Under the pieces are notes generated by a model that was not told where the DNA came from, searched no databases, and saw only the letters and a program-made list of their open reading frames with translations. A stretch of 64,000 bases of DNA, taken from the NCBI RefSeq assembly GCF_001280015.1, contig NZ_LGDV01000189.1:62001-126000 (forward strand), given 5' to 3'. Positions 9,845 through 18,660 of this stretch are shown piece after piece. The stretch's first letter is position 1. Every line of letters starts with the position of its first letter. The position numbers were made by a program, and so were the translations under genes. The stretch comes from Streptomyces sp. MMG1121 (GTDB lineage Bacteria > Actinomycetota > Actinomycetes > Streptomycetales > Streptomycetaceae).

Positions 9845-12243
9845 GCACATACCGCAGACGGACCGCCGCGCTGGCCGGGGTGGGCGCCCTGACCGCCGGT
9901 CTGCTCCTGACCGCGCCCCAGCCGGCCGAGGCAGCCAACCTGATCAAGAACCCCGGCTTCGAGACCGCCGGCCCGGACGACATGCCGTACTGCTGGGAGA
10001 AGTCCGGCTGGGGTGACAACGACTTCGGCTTCGAGACGACCTCGGACGCGCACTCCGGGGCCAGGGCCATGAAGGTCACGCTGACCCGGCGCACCGACGG
10101 CGACCGCAAGGCGATGATCACGGAGTCCACCGACTGCGCGCCGGTCGTGACCGTCGGCAAGCAGTACGACCTCGGACTCTGGTACAAGACCACGACCCCG
10201 GACGCCAACATCACTCTCTTCCGGCACGACGCGAGCGCCGGCTGGCAGTACTGGACCGACGTCAAGACGCTGGACATGGCGTCGGCATGGACCCGGGCCA
10301 CCGTCCGCACCCCCGAGGTCCCGGCCGGCACCGACCGCATCACCTGGGGCGTCTCGGTGTACGGCACGGGGTCGGCGACCACCGACGACTACACCATGGA
10401 CCAGGTGCCCGACACGGTCCCGCCCGCACAGTGCACGGGCACGAACGACCAGTGCGCGAACGGCAGTTGGTCGGTCCTGCCGACCCAGAACCCGGTCCGC
10501 TCCATGCACTCCGTCGTCCTGAACAACGGCAAGGTGCTGTTGATCGCCGGCTCCGGCAACAGCGAGGACGCCTTCAACGCGGGCACCTTCACGAGCGCGG
10601 TGTACGACCCGGCGAACGGCACCTACAAGGTCATCCCCACCCCGAAGGACATGTTCTGCGCGGGCCATGTCCAGCTCCAGGACGGGCGCGTGCTGGTCCT
10701 GAGCGGCAACCAGGCCTATCCGGACCCGAACGGCACCCACGGGTACGAGGGGTTCAAGGACTCGTACACCTTCGACCCCAAGACCGAGACGTACACGAAG
10801 ACCAACGATCTCAACGACGGCCACTGGTACCCGTCGGCGACCGAGCTGGGCGACGGTGACGTCATCACCTTCGGCGGGCTGCGCGAGGACTCCACCGGCT
10901 CGGTGACGGCGGAGCGGTTCTCGTCCGCGCAGAACCGGTGGCTGCCGACGTCCCAGGTCAACCAGACCTGGTCGTACTGGGGCCTGTACCCGGCGATGAT
11001 CCTGATGCAGGACGGCCGCCTCTTCTACACGGGCAGCCATGTCTTCGGCAACAACATCCCCGGCACGGGCTCGGCGGTCTACGACTACGACGCCAACACG
11101 ATCACCCAGATCCCGGGGCTGCAGAACAAGGACCAGCGCGACCAGTCCGCGTCCGTGCTGCTGCCCCCGGCACAGGACCAGAAGGTCCTCACCGTCGGCG
11201 GCGGCAACATCGACTCCAACCCCGACGCGAACCGCCTCACCGACGTGATCGACCTCAAGCAGGCGAACCCGTCGTACGTCGCCGGTCCGCCGCTGCCGCA
11301 GGGCACGGTCGACCTGGGCAACGGGCCCCAGCCGGAGACCGGCGACCAGGGCAAGATGTACGTCTCCGCCGTGCTGCTGCCCGACGGCAAGGTGCTGGAG
11401 ACGGGCGGCGCCCTGCACAACCGGGCCAACCCGGTGTACGAGTCCTCGCTCTACGACCCCGGCACCAACACCTTCGACCCGGTGACCGCCGACCCGGAGT
11501 CCCGCGGCTACCACTCCTCGGCGTTCCTGCTGCCCGACGGCCGGGTGATGGCCACCGGCGACAACCCGGGCAACGGCGGCTGGAACCACAACGTGTCGGT
11601 CTACACCCCGCCCTATCTCTTCAAGGGGCCCCGGCCGACGATCACCTCGGTGATCAGCCAGGAGTGGAAGTACGGCGACACCCAGCGGATCACGGTCGAC
11701 CGGCCCGTCGCGAAGGCCGAGCTGATCCGCCCGGCCGCGGTGACGCATTCGTCCGACCCGAACCAGCGGTTCGTGGATCTGCCCCTGAGCGTGGACGGCG
11801 ACAACGTCGACCTGAACGTGACGAACAACCCCGACCTGGCGCCGCCCGGCTGGTACATGCTCTTCGCGGTCGACGCCAACGGTGTCCCGTCGGTGGCCCA
11901 GTGGGTCCACCTGACCGGCCCGGCGGCCATGACCGCGGCGTCCCCGCACGTCCACTCCTTCGCCGACTCCCTGTCCGGCAAGGTCTCGGGCCCCGCCAAG
12001 AAGCGCTCCGCCCAGCCGGTCTCCCCGACCGTCTCCGGCTGCGACCGGCACTACGGCTCGGTCAACGTGTGCGTGCCGACGGTGTTCCCGCCCGAGGTGA
12101 AGAGGACGACGGCCGCGCGGTGTGCCTGGCTGCAGCAGAACAACTACGGCCGGCTGAAGGTCAACGGCGGGGACGATCCGCTGGGGCTGGACCCGGACCG
12201 GGACGGGGTGGCGTGCGGGAAGGGGGACGTCAGGCGTAGCTGA
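9841..12243 (+). CDS. Secreted copper-radical oxidase (GlxA/galactose oxidase-like) with lectin-like and Excalibur-like domains
   Basis: This 800-residue exported protein has a signal peptide (residues 1-34, ending AEAA), a CBM-like beta-sandwich (NLIKNPGFE, about 36-190), a Kelch seven-bladed propeller and a DUF1929 domain (about 200-730). It ends in an Excalibur-like tail with DPDRDGVACG. The radical cofactor set is complete: DMFC (Cys273) and GHWY (Tyr330) for the Tyr-Cys crosslink, Tyr557-His558 in RGYHSS, and His636 in VTHSS. Such enzymes oxidise primary alcohols or aldehydes and release H2O2. Being last in a coupled block with three glycosyltransferases, it probably oxidises the exported glycan, as GlxA does for the CslA product. 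The substrate is inferred. Confidence 0.9.
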   Translation: MSTYRRRTAALAGVGALTAGLLLTAPQPAEAANLIKNPGFETAGPDDMPYCWEKSGWGDNDFGFETTSDAHSGARAMKVTLTRRTDGDRKAMITESTDCAPVVTVGKQYDLGLWYKTTTPDANITLFRHDASAGWQYWTDVKTLDMASAWTRATVRTPEVPAGTDRITWGVSVYGTGSATTDDYTMDQVPDTVPPAQCTGTNDQCANGSWSVLPTQNPVRSMHSVVLNNGKVLLIAGSGNSEDAFNAGTFTSAVYDPANGTYKVIPTPKDMFCAGHVQLQDGRVLVLSGNQAYPDPNGTHGYEGFKDSYTFDPKTETYTKTNDLNDGHWYPSATELGDGDVITFGGLREDSTGSVTAERFSSAQNRWLPTSQVNQTWSYWGLYPAMILMQDGRLFYTGSHVFGNNIPGTGSAVYDYDANTITQIPGLQNKDQRDQSASVLLPPAQDQKVLTVGGGNIDSNPDANRLTDVIDLKQANPSYVAGPPLPQGTVDLGNGPQPETGDQGKMYVSAVLLPDGKVLETGGALHNRANPVYESSLYDPGTNTFDPVTADPESRGYHSSAFLLPDGRVMATGDNPGNGGWNHNVSVYTPPYLFKGPRPTITSVISQEWKYGDTQRITVDRPVAKAELIRPAAVTHSSDPNQRFVDLPLSVDGDNVDLNVTNNPDLAPPGWYMLFAVDANGVPSVAQWVHLTGPAAMTAASPHVHSFADSLSGKVSGPAKKRSAQPVSPTVSGCDRHYGSVNVCVPTVFPPEVKRTTAARCAWLQQNNYGRLKVNGGDDPLGLDPDRDGVACGKGDVRRS

Positions 12244-12246
12244 GGG

Positions 12247-12384
12247 TCAGGGCGCACACCGGGAGGCGCGCTCGCTGGCGAGGGTGGCGACGAAGCTGAA
12301 GATGATCATCGGCAGGAGCAGTCCCAGGCCCCACCCGGCCGCCACGCCGACGGCCCCGCGACGCCGATCGGGTCCCGTACTCAA
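12247..12384 (-). CDS. Possible small membrane peptide coupled to the Mut7-C gene
   Basis: A 45-codon frame could start at a TTG that overlaps the stop of the Mut7-C gene (TTGA). It encodes one hydrophobic helix (GLGLLLPMIIFSFVATLA) with a basic N-terminus. No good ribosome site or homolog is recognised, so it rests only on coupling geometry and hydrophobicity. It may not be real. Confidence 0.3.
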   Translation of the reverse strand: MSTGPDRRRGAVGVAAGWGLGLLLPMIIFSFVATLASERASRCAP

Positions 12385-13112
12385 CGCCCCTGGGTACGCA
12401 TGCTCAGCGCCCGCTCCACAACCGCCTCCAGCTGCTCGTGATGCGCGCCCTTCCAGTACGCCCGGCCGCAGGACGTGCACTGGGCGAAGACGTCGTAGGA
12501 GCGCTGGGTGCCGGACTTGAGCTGGTCGGACAGCTGGTCCTTCGTGGCTTCCTGCAGCAGGCCGTTGCAGGCGGTGCAGCGGCTCCAGGGGCGGAGGTCG
12601 GGGGCGAAGCGGTCGAGGACGTCGTGGAGTTGGTCGTCGGGGCTGGTGCTGTAGACGAAGGCGCCGGCCCAGAGCTCGCGGCGGCGCAGCAGGCCCCGGT
12701 CGCGGCTGAGCATCACTCGCTTCTCGGCCGCCGAGCGGGTCGCCAGGGCCGGGTCGCCGATGTCCGTCGACTCGTACGCCGTGTCGACGCCGAGCAGGCG
12801 CAGCCGGCGGGCCAGGGTGCCGAGGTGGACGTCGAGGAGGAAGCGGAGCGGGGCGCCGGGCACCTGCTGGGGGCGCTCCACCGCGCGGACCTCCACCCGC
12901 TCACCGGCCGCCGGGATGTGTGCCACCGGCACCGCGCGGCCGTCCACCACCAGTGTGCCGACCTCGGTCAGCGGGACGCCGAGCGACTCGATGACATGAC
13001 CGAGGGTCGAGACGCCGTCCGTGGCCAGGGGCGTCGTACCGCCGCGCCGGGACCGTGGCACGAACACATGGAGCGCGGGGACGACTTCGACGTGGATCTC
13101 GACTCCGTTCAC
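12381..13112 (-). CDS. Mut7-C RNase-like protein with ubiquitin-like N-terminus
   Basis: A 243-residue protein. The N-terminal 80 residues look like a MoaD/ThiS-type beta-grasp fold (EIHVEVVPALHVFVP, VDGRAVPVAHIPAAGERVEV). The C-terminal part is a Mut7-C/PIN-like domain (LLDVHLGTLARRLRLLGVDTAY, RVMLSRDRGLLRRRELW) ending in a zinc ribbon: CTACNGLL and CTSCGRAYWKG. The PIN-like fold and zinc ribbon suggest an RNA nuclease; substrates are not known. A TetR-type gene starts 33 bp upstream on the same strand. Confidence 0.85.
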   Translation of the reverse strand: MNGVEIHVEVVPALHVFVPRSRRGGTTPLATDGVSTLGHVIESLGVPLTEVGTLVVDGRAVPVAHIPAAGERVEVRAVERPQQVPGAPLRFLLDVHLGTLARRLRLLGVDTAYESTDIGDPALATRSAAEKRVMLSRDRGLLRRRELWAGAFVYSTSPDDQLHDVLDRFAPDLRPWSRCTACNGLLQEATKDQLSDQLKSGTQRSYDVFAQCTSCGRAYWKGAHHEQLEAVVERALSMRTQGR

Positions 13113-13145
13113 CTCGTCAGCATCGCATGCCCGGACCCCCGCGCC

Positions 13146-13787
13146 TCAGCGGTTTTCGCGGGGGAGGCCGTGCTGCACGACGTCGAGGGCCCGGTCCACG
13201 AGATCGCGCGGCTCGCCCTCGAAGTCGTTCTCCGCCCAGTACATGCTGGCTTCCATCAGGCCGCCGATCAGGGACATCGCGTAGACGCGGACCTCGAGGC
13301 CGTCGGGGTCCAGCCCAGAGCGTTCGGCGAGGGCCCGGCGGACCAGGCGGCCGGTCTGCGACATGCTCTCGAACATCCGGGAACGGACCGCGGGGACCTG
13401 CACCCCGAGGTGCGCGCGCATGCGCAGCACCTCCGGGTCCTCGCCCATGCTCGCGTCGAGCGCCTTGTGCATCACGTGGCGCATCGAGTCCGTCCACGAC
13501 TCGTCGGCGGGCCGGGTGCGCAGTTCCTCGACCATCAGCGGGTTGTACTCGTCCGTGAGGACGATGTCCTCCTTGGTCGGGAAGTACCGGAAGACGGTCG
13601 ACGGCGACACCTCGGCGCGCTCGGCGATCTGCTCGATCGTCGTGGCGTCGTACCCCTGCTCCCTGATCAGCGCGTACGTCGCGGCCCGGATCGCCTCCCG
13701 GGTCTTGATCTTCTTGCGTTCGCGCAGGCCCGGCCGGGGTCGGTCGGCGGATGGGAGGGGGGAACGTGCGGCCGTCATGCGGTTCAT
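13146..13787 (-). CDS. TetR family transcriptional regulator
   Basis: A 213-residue regulator with a TetR helix-turn-helix at about residues 25-75: RERKKIKTREAIRAATYALI, TTIEQIAERAEVSPSTVFRYFPTKEDIV. The C-terminal ligand domain is helical (MSLIGGLMEASMYWAENDF). GGAGG lies 10 nt before the chosen ATG; an ATG three codons later is an alternative. It sits just upstream of the Mut7-C gene on the same strand and may be cotranscribed. The target is unknown. Confidence 0.85.
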   Translation of the reverse strand: MNRMTAARSPLPSADRPRPGLRERKKIKTREAIRAATYALIREQGYDATTIEQIAERAEVSPSTVFRYFPTKEDIVLTDEYNPLMVEELRTRPADESWTDSMRHVMHKALDASMGEDPEVLRMRAHLGVQVPAVRSRMFESMSQTGRLVRRALAERSGLDPDGLEVRVYAMSLIGGLMEASMYWAENDFEGEPRDLVDRALDVVQHGLPRENR

Positions 13788-13846
13788 TGTCGGCCATCCT
13801 CCGTCGCCGCGACGGCAGCCGTGAAAGGGGAGGCAGCTGTCAGAAA

Positions 13847-13876
13847 ACGGCCACAGCCCGGGTGAGCTGTGGCCGT
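13847..13876 (-). terminator. Intrinsic terminator of the PAQR gene
   Basis: A perfect 11-bp stem (ACGGCCACAGC / GCTGTGGCCGT) with an 8-nt loop. Read on the minus strand it is followed by TTTTCTG, so it is a rho-independent terminator for the PAQR gene just upstream on that strand. It keeps that transcript from running into the TetR gene. Confidence 0.8.
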
Positions 13877-13892
13877 GGTGGGCGGGTGGGGG

Positions 13893-14606
13893 TCAGGCGT
13901 GCTGGTACGCCACCAGCGAGATGCCGACGTAGTGGACGACGAACGCGGCCAGGGTGAAGGAGTGGAAGACCTCGTGGAAGCCGAACCAGCGCGGTGAGGG
14001 GTTGGGTCGCTTGATGCCGTAGATCACGCCACCGGCGCTGTAGAGCAGGCCGCCGACGACGACCAGGACCAGGACGGCGATGCCGCCGGTGCGCAGGAAG
14101 TCGGGCAGGAAGAAGACGGCCGCCCAGCCCATCGCTATGTAGCAGGGCGTGTAGAGCCAGCGTGGGGCGCCGACCCAGAAGACGCGGAAGACGATGCCGG
14201 CCGCGGCGGCGGCCCAGATCCCCCACATCAGCCACTGCCCCTTCGCGCCGGGCAGCAGCAGCATGGTCAGCGGGGTGTAGGTGCCCGCGATGATCAGGAA
14301 GATGTTGGCGTGGTCGAGGCGGCGCAGGACGCCGTCCATCCGGGGGCTCCAGTTGCCCCGGTGGTACAGCGCGCTGACGCCGAAGAGCAGGCAGGCGGTC
14401 AGGACGTAGACGCCGCAGGCGATGCGGCCCCGGGTCGAGTCGGCGAGAGCGGTGAGCACGAGGCCCGCGATGAGCACGGCCGGGAACATGCCGAGGTGCA
14501 GCCAGCCGCGCAGCTTCGGCTTGACCTGTTGCGGCAGGGAAAGCGCGGCGGGACCGCGGCCGTCGGCCGCCGTGTCCGTGGGCGCGTCGGGGACGGACGC
14601 AGTCAT
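13893..14606 (-). CDS. PAQR family membrane protein (hemolysin III/TrhA-like)
   Basis: A 237-residue protein with seven predicted TM helices and the PAQR signature residues: ALYHR after helix 2, LRRLDHANIFLIIAGTYTPL in helix 3, and GFHEVFHSFTLAAFVVHY in the last helix. The invariant Asp and His residues bind a metal, and in bacterial TrhA they are linked to membrane lipid homeostasis. An earlier hemolysin label is historical. It stands alone with its own terminator. Confidence 0.88.
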   Translation of the reverse strand: MTASVPDAPTDTAADGRGPAALSLPQQVKPKLRGWLHLGMFPAVLIAGLVLTALADSTRGRIACGVYVLTACLLFGVSALYHRGNWSPRMDGVLRRLDHANIFLIIAGTYTPLTMLLLPGAKGQWLMWGIWAAAAAGIVFRVFWVGAPRWLYTPCYIAMGWAAVFFLPDFLRTGGIAVLVLVVVGGLLYSAGGVIYGIKRPNPSPRWFGFHEVFHSFTLAAFVVHYVGISLVAYQHA

Positions 14607-14884
14607 GCGCGAATGGTACCTACGACACCGTAAGTCGTCCGTCAGCGCCTGGTGGTGACCAGGGCGAACGCAAAAGAACCTTCAGCTGAATCCAACATGG
14701 ACGCAAAGAATCACGGAAATCGTGGCATTCCTCACTCCGCTCACCTGTGACACCCCCTGGACAGATGGGCATCAGCGTCGGATGATCAAATGAGTGCGGT
14801 CGGCACCGGATGAGCGGCTACGAAGCGTCCGGGTCGCAGCCCCCACGGGGCGACAAGACAAAAATCCCTCACTTAGGAGCAATC

Positions 14885-16705
14885 GTGGCGCGCGACATCG
14901 CGGCTCCCAGCCTTCCCACCAACCACCAGGAACTGATCTCGTGGGTCAACGAGATCGCCGAACTGACGCAGCCGGACAGCGTGGTCTGGTGTGACGGCTC
15001 CGAGGCCGAGTACGAGCGCCTCGCCGAAGAGCTGGTCGCCAGGGGAACGTTCAAGAAGCTCGACCCGATCAAGCGCCCGCACTCCTACTACGCCGCCTCC
15101 GACCCGACCGACGTCGCACGCGTCGAGGACCGGACCTTCATCTGCTCCGAGAAGGAGGAGGACGCGGGCCCGACCAACCACTGGAAGGCCCCCGCCGAGA
15201 TGCGGGAGATCTTCGCGGGCGAGAAGGGCCTGTTCCGCGGCTCCATGCGCGGCCGCACCATGTACGTCGTCCCGTTCTGCATGGGCCCGCTGGGCTCCCC
15301 GCTCTCGGCGCTCGGCGTGGAGATCACCGACTCCGCCTACGTCGCCGTCTCCATGCGCACGATGACGCGCATGGGCCAGGCGGTCCTGGACGAGCTGGGC
15401 GACGAGGGCTTCTTCGTGAAGGCCGTGCACACGCTCGGCGCCCCGCTGGAGGAGGGCCAGCAGGACGTTCCGTGGCCGTGCAACTCCACCAAGTACATCT
15501 CGCACTTCCCCGAGGACCGCGAGATCTGGTCCTACGGCTCCGGCTACGGCGGCAACGCCCTGCTCGGCAAGAAGTGCTACGCGCTGCGTATCGCCTCCGT
15601 CATGGCCCGTGACGAGGGCTGGCTGGCCGAGCACATGCTGATCCTCAAGCTCACCCCGCCGCAGGGCGAGTCGAAGTACGTCGCCGCCGCCTTCCCGAGC
15701 GCCTGCGGCAAGACCAACCTCGCCATGCTGGAGCCCACGATCTCCGGCTGGACCGTCGAGACCATCGGCGACGACATCGCCTGGATGCGCTTCGGCGAGG
15801 ACGGCCGCCTCTACGCGATCAACCCCGAGGCCGGCTTCTTCGGCGTCGCGCCCGGCACCGGTGAGCACACCAACGCCAACGCGATGAAGACGCTGTGGGG
15901 CAACGCGGTCTTCACCAACGTCGCGCTCACCGACGACGGCGACGTGTGGTGGGAGGGCATGACCGAGGAGTCGCCCGCCCACCTGACCGACTGGAAGGGC
16001 AACGACTGGACGCCGGCGTCCCAGACCCCGGCCGCCCACCCCAACGCCCGCTTCACCGTCCCCGCCTCGCAGTGCCCGATCATCGCGCCCGAGTGGGAGG
16101 ACCCCAAGGGCGTGCCGATCTCGGCGATCCTCTTCGGCGGCCGCCGCGCCTCCGCGGTGCCGCTGGTGACCGAGTCCTTCGACTGGAACCACGGCGTCTT
16201 CCTCGGCGCCAACGTGGCCTCCGAGAAGACCGCCGCGGCCGAGGGCAAGGTCGGCGAGCTGCGCCGCGACCCGTTCGCGATGCTGCCGTTCTGCGGCTAC
16301 AACATGGGTGACTACATGGGCCACTGGGTCGACGTCGCCAAGGGCAGGGACCAGGCCAAGCTGCCGAAGATCTACTACGTCAACTGGTTCCGCAAGAACG
16401 ACGCGGGCAAGTTCGTCTGGCCCGGCTTCGGCGAGAACTCCCGCGTCCTGAAGTGGGTCGTGGAGCGCCTCGACGGCAAGGCCGAGGGCGTCGAGACCCC
16501 GATCGGCGTGCTGCCGGCCAAGGGCGCGCTGGACACCGACGGGCTCGAACTGTCGGACTCCGACCTGGACTTCCTGCTCACGGTCGACAAGGAGGTCTGG
16601 CGCGAGGAGGCCGCCCTGGTCCCCGAGCACCTCAACACCTTCGGCGACCACACCCCGAAGGAGCTGTGGGACGAGTACCGCGCGCTGGTGGAGCGCCTCG
16701 GCTAG
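14885..16705 (+). CDS. pckG: Phosphoenolpyruvate carboxykinase (GTP)
   Basis: Converts oxaloacetate and GTP to PEP, CO2 and GDP, the first committed step of gluconeogenesis in the cytosol. The 606 residues match the GTP-dependent class in length and sequence. Key signatures are the N-terminal NHWKAP and [15 protein letters not shown], the kinase-1 loop FPSA273-C274-G275-K276-T277-N278, and the GDDIAWM metal motif. The GTP-class signatures [12 protein letters not shown] and FDWNHGVF follow. The start is a GTG behind TAGGAG with 5-nt spacing; the frame opens further upstream but without a ribosome site. Its 280-bp upstream region shows no riboswitch that I recognise. It is monocistronic, bounded by terminators. 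Confidence 0.97.
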   Translation: MARDIAAPSLPTNHQELISWVNEIAELTQPDSVVWCDGSEAEYERLAEELVARGTFKKLDPIKRPHSYYAASDPTDVARVEDRTFICSEKEEDAGPTNHWKAPAEMREIFAGEKGLFRGSMRGRTMYVVPFCMGPLGSPLSALGVEITDSAYVAVSMRTMTRMGQAVLDELGDEGFFVKAVHTLGAPLEEGQQDVPWPCNSTKYISHFPEDREIWSYGSGYGGNALLGKKCYALRIASVMARDEGWLAEHMLILKLTPPQGESKYVAAAFPSACGKTNLAMLEPTISGWTVETIGDDIAWMRFGEDGRLYAINPEAGFFGVAPGTGEHTNANAMKTLWGNAVFTNVALTDDGDVWWEGMTEESPAHLTDWKGNDWTPASQTPAAHPNARFTVPASQCPIIAPEWEDPKGVPISAILFGGRRASAVPLVTESFDWNHGVFLGANVASEKTAAAEGKVGELRRDPFAMLPFCGYNMGDYMGHWVDVAKGRDQAKLPKIYYVNWFRKNDAGKFVWPGFGENSRVLKWVVERLDGKAEGVETPIGVLPAKGALDTDGLELSDSDLDFLLTVDKEVWREEAALVPEHLNTFGDHTPKELWDEYRALVERLG

Positions 16706-16719
16706 TCCCGCCCAAGACT

Positions 16720-16769
16720 CCACGGCCGGTCGCCGTGCCCTGACCAGCGATCGTCACGACCGGCCGTGG
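16720..16769 (+). terminator. Long stem-loop after pckG
   Basis: A perfect 13-bp inverted repeat (CCACGGCCGGTCG / CGACCGGCCGTGG) with a 24-nt loop starts 14 nt after the pckG stop. It has no T-tract. Together with the hairpin that follows it forms a double terminator between convergent genes. Confidence 0.6.
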
Positions 16770-16778
16770 GACGACCCC

Positions 16779-16810
16779 GGGTGCCCCGCACAACGGCGTG
16801 CGGGGCACCC
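16779..16810. terminator. Bidirectional hairpin between convergent genes
   Basis: A perfect 13-bp stem (GGGTGCCCCGCAC / GTGCGGGGCACCC) with a 6-nt loop lies between pckG and the convergent VWA operon, ending 7 nt from the last codon of that operon. Its symmetry would let it act on transcripts from either side. Confidence 0.7.
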
Positions 16811-16816
16811 GTCGTC

Positions 16817-17418
16817 TCACTGGTTGCGCTCGTCCAGGTAGCGCGAGTGCGACTCCTGCCGCAGCGCCTCCGCGTCCCGCAGGGCCGAGGCCAGTCGTTC
16901 GGCCTCCTCGTGGAGCCGGCCGAGCTGGTGCTCCAGATGGCGCTCGGGCGGCTGCGTGCCCGGGGCGAGCCGGGTCCACCAGCGGGTGCGGACGTAGGCG
17001 TCGACGGCCTCCGGGACGTCCTGCCGCACCGCACGGGGCACCGTGTGCACGCCTCCGGGTCCTGCGCCAGGGCCTCGGCGACCCAGCCCGGCTCCAGCAG
17101 TGCCGCCAGCAGCTCGGTGAGGGCGGTGAGCCGGCCGACGGCCTCGGACGGCAGGTCGACGCCCGCGAGGTACGTGCGCAGCGTCCCGAAGTCGGCCCGG
17201 ACGGACTCCAGTTGCTCCCAAGGGCTCGGGAAGTCCGGCAGCGCGGGCCGCTCGGGCGGGGCGATCAGCGCGCCCGCGCCGTACAGCCCCGCGACCACGA
17301 CCGGCCAGTACGGTCCCGCGACCCCGGTGAAGGTCAGCACCAGGCCGGCGATCCCGCAGGCGGCGCCGGTGAGGTTCTTGCGGGACTCCAGATAGCCGAG
17401 GACCTTACTGGTAGCCAC
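16817..17418 (-). pseudogene. Frameshifted conserved membrane-associated protein of the VWA operon
   Basis: Reading from a GTG at 17418 gives MATSKVLGYLESRKNLTG, two hydrophobic helices (about residues 20-53) and a helical region to DPEA, then unrelated Arg/Pro/Ser-rich sequence. The expected continuation (VHTVPRAVRQDVPEAVDAYV through RYLDERNQ) is in the next frame. The join lies near 17051, where GAGGCGTGCAC appears to have lost one base from GAGGCNGTGCAC. No slippery heptamer is present, so programmed frameshifting is unlikely. The start overlaps the end of the VWA gene by 14 bp. Either a true inactivation or a sequencing error. Confidence 0.75.
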
Positions 17419-18640
17419 GGATCTCCTCGAAGGCGCCGTCCAGCGAGCCGCCGCGGGCGTCGAAGAGGCGGCCGCCGGTCAGGTCGGCGATGTGCTGGAG
17501 CTCGGTGCGGGAGGAGTCGCCGAACAGGATCGGGAAGACGGGGGTGTCCCACCGGGTGCCGGTCAGGGAGCGGTAGAAGCCGTCGAAGTCGCCCGCCTTG
17601 ACGCCGCCGTTGTTCTCGCCGTCGGTCATCAGCACGATCGAGGTGAACGTGTCCTGGCCGGCGCCGAGCTGGTCGTACGCCTTCTCCAGCGAGGTGTAGA
17701 TCGCGGTGCCGCCGTCGGCGCTGAGCGCGTCGGTGTCCTCGCGGATGGCGGTCAGCCCGGCCTTCGGGTCCCTGGGGTCGACGACGTGGGTGCGCACGCT
17801 CTTCACCTGCGAGCCGAACGGCATCAGCGTCACCTCCTCGCGGTCGCGGAAGTCGCCGGTCAGACCGGTCAGCGCCTGCTTGAGCGCCGCCAGCCGCCCG
17901 CCCGCCATCGAGCCGGAGGTGTCGAGGACGTAGACCGTGCGGGAGGGGCGGCGCAGCTCGTTCTCGTACGCGTTCAGCAGGCCGTCGGCGACCGAGCGGG
18001 TGCCGGGGAACGGCAGTTCGTGGCGCCGGCCGGTGTCGAGACCGGACGCGGGCGGTACGGAGGCGACGACCGGGCGGCGGTGGGTGGTGTCGGTGATGAG
18101 CTTCTGCACGGCGTCGGTGCGCAGGTCCTCGGTCGTCCTGCGGACCTCCTCGCGGGTGCGGGAGTCCGTGGCGGTGAGCGAGGGGAGCGGATAGTCGGCG
18201 GTGACGACGCCGTCGGCGGGGCGGATCACGGTCAGCCCCGGGATGCCCTTGAGGACCGACTCGTAGTTGAGCAGGGCGTCGACGGTGCCGCGCCGCTTGT
18301 ACGCCGTCGCCAGCCAGCCCGAGGAGCCCGAGGTCAGCTTCTGGCCCTTGAAGAACTCCTTCAGCCTGGGAGTGGCCTTGGCGCCGTCGGCGTCGGTGAG
18401 CGCGGACTGGGCGCCGGACAGGGCCGAGGCCACCGAGATCAGCGTGGAGAAACCGGAGTTGGAGCGGGCCGGGTCGGTCATCCCGTACGTCAGCCTGCCG
18501 TCCTGCACGGCCTGTTCGATCTGCCCCCAGGTGACCTGCCCGGGCCGCCAGCCGAGGGCCTTGACGGTGGCGGGCTTGATGCCGACGGCGACCGGGCTGG
18601 ACATCACCGGGGTCTCGGAGAGGACCTTCTCCGCCGCCAC
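17405..18640 (-). CDS. VWA and substrate-binding-like domain protein, N-terminally truncated
   Basis: A 411-residue frame beginning GTG, with a stop codon directly upstream. It opens at AAEKVLSETPVMSSPVAVGIKP, which in this family is the middle of the substrate-binding-like (SBP_bac_11) domain. The signal peptide or lipobox and roughly the first 130 residues are absent. The rest is intact: the SBP second lobe (YGMTDPARSNSG, ADGVVTADYPL), then a von Willebrand A domain with the MIDAS motif DTSGSMAGG and MTDGENNGG. Family members are envelope-associated. Only 20 bp separate it from the previous gene, so the missing part is not nearby. Probably a decayed gene. Confidence 0.75.
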   Translation of the reverse strand: MAAEKVLSETPVMSSPVAVGIKPATVKALGWRPGQVTWGQIEQAVQDGRLTYGMTDPARSNSGFSTLISVASALSGAQSALTDADGAKATPRLKEFFKGQKLTSGSSGWLATAYKRRGTVDALLNYESVLKGIPGLTVIRPADGVVTADYPLPSLTATDSRTREEVRRTTEDLRTDAVQKLITDTTHRRPVVASVPPASGLDTGRRHELPFPGTRSVADGLLNAYENELRRPSRTVYVLDTSGSMAGGRLAALKQALTGLTGDFRDREEVTLMPFGSQVKSVRTHVVDPRDPKAGLTAIREDTDALSADGGTAIYTSLEKAYDQLGAGQDTFTSIVLMTDGENNGGVKAGDFDGFYRSLTGTRWDTPVFPILFGDSSRTELQHIADLTGGRLFDARGGSLDGAFEEIRGYQ

Positions 18641-18660
18641 GGCTCACACCAACGCAGTGA

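Noticed and set aside
17044..17058. Programmed ribosomal frameshift in the VWA operon
   Set aside because: No slippery heptamer or downstream pseudoknot is visible; a one-base deletion explains the data more simply.
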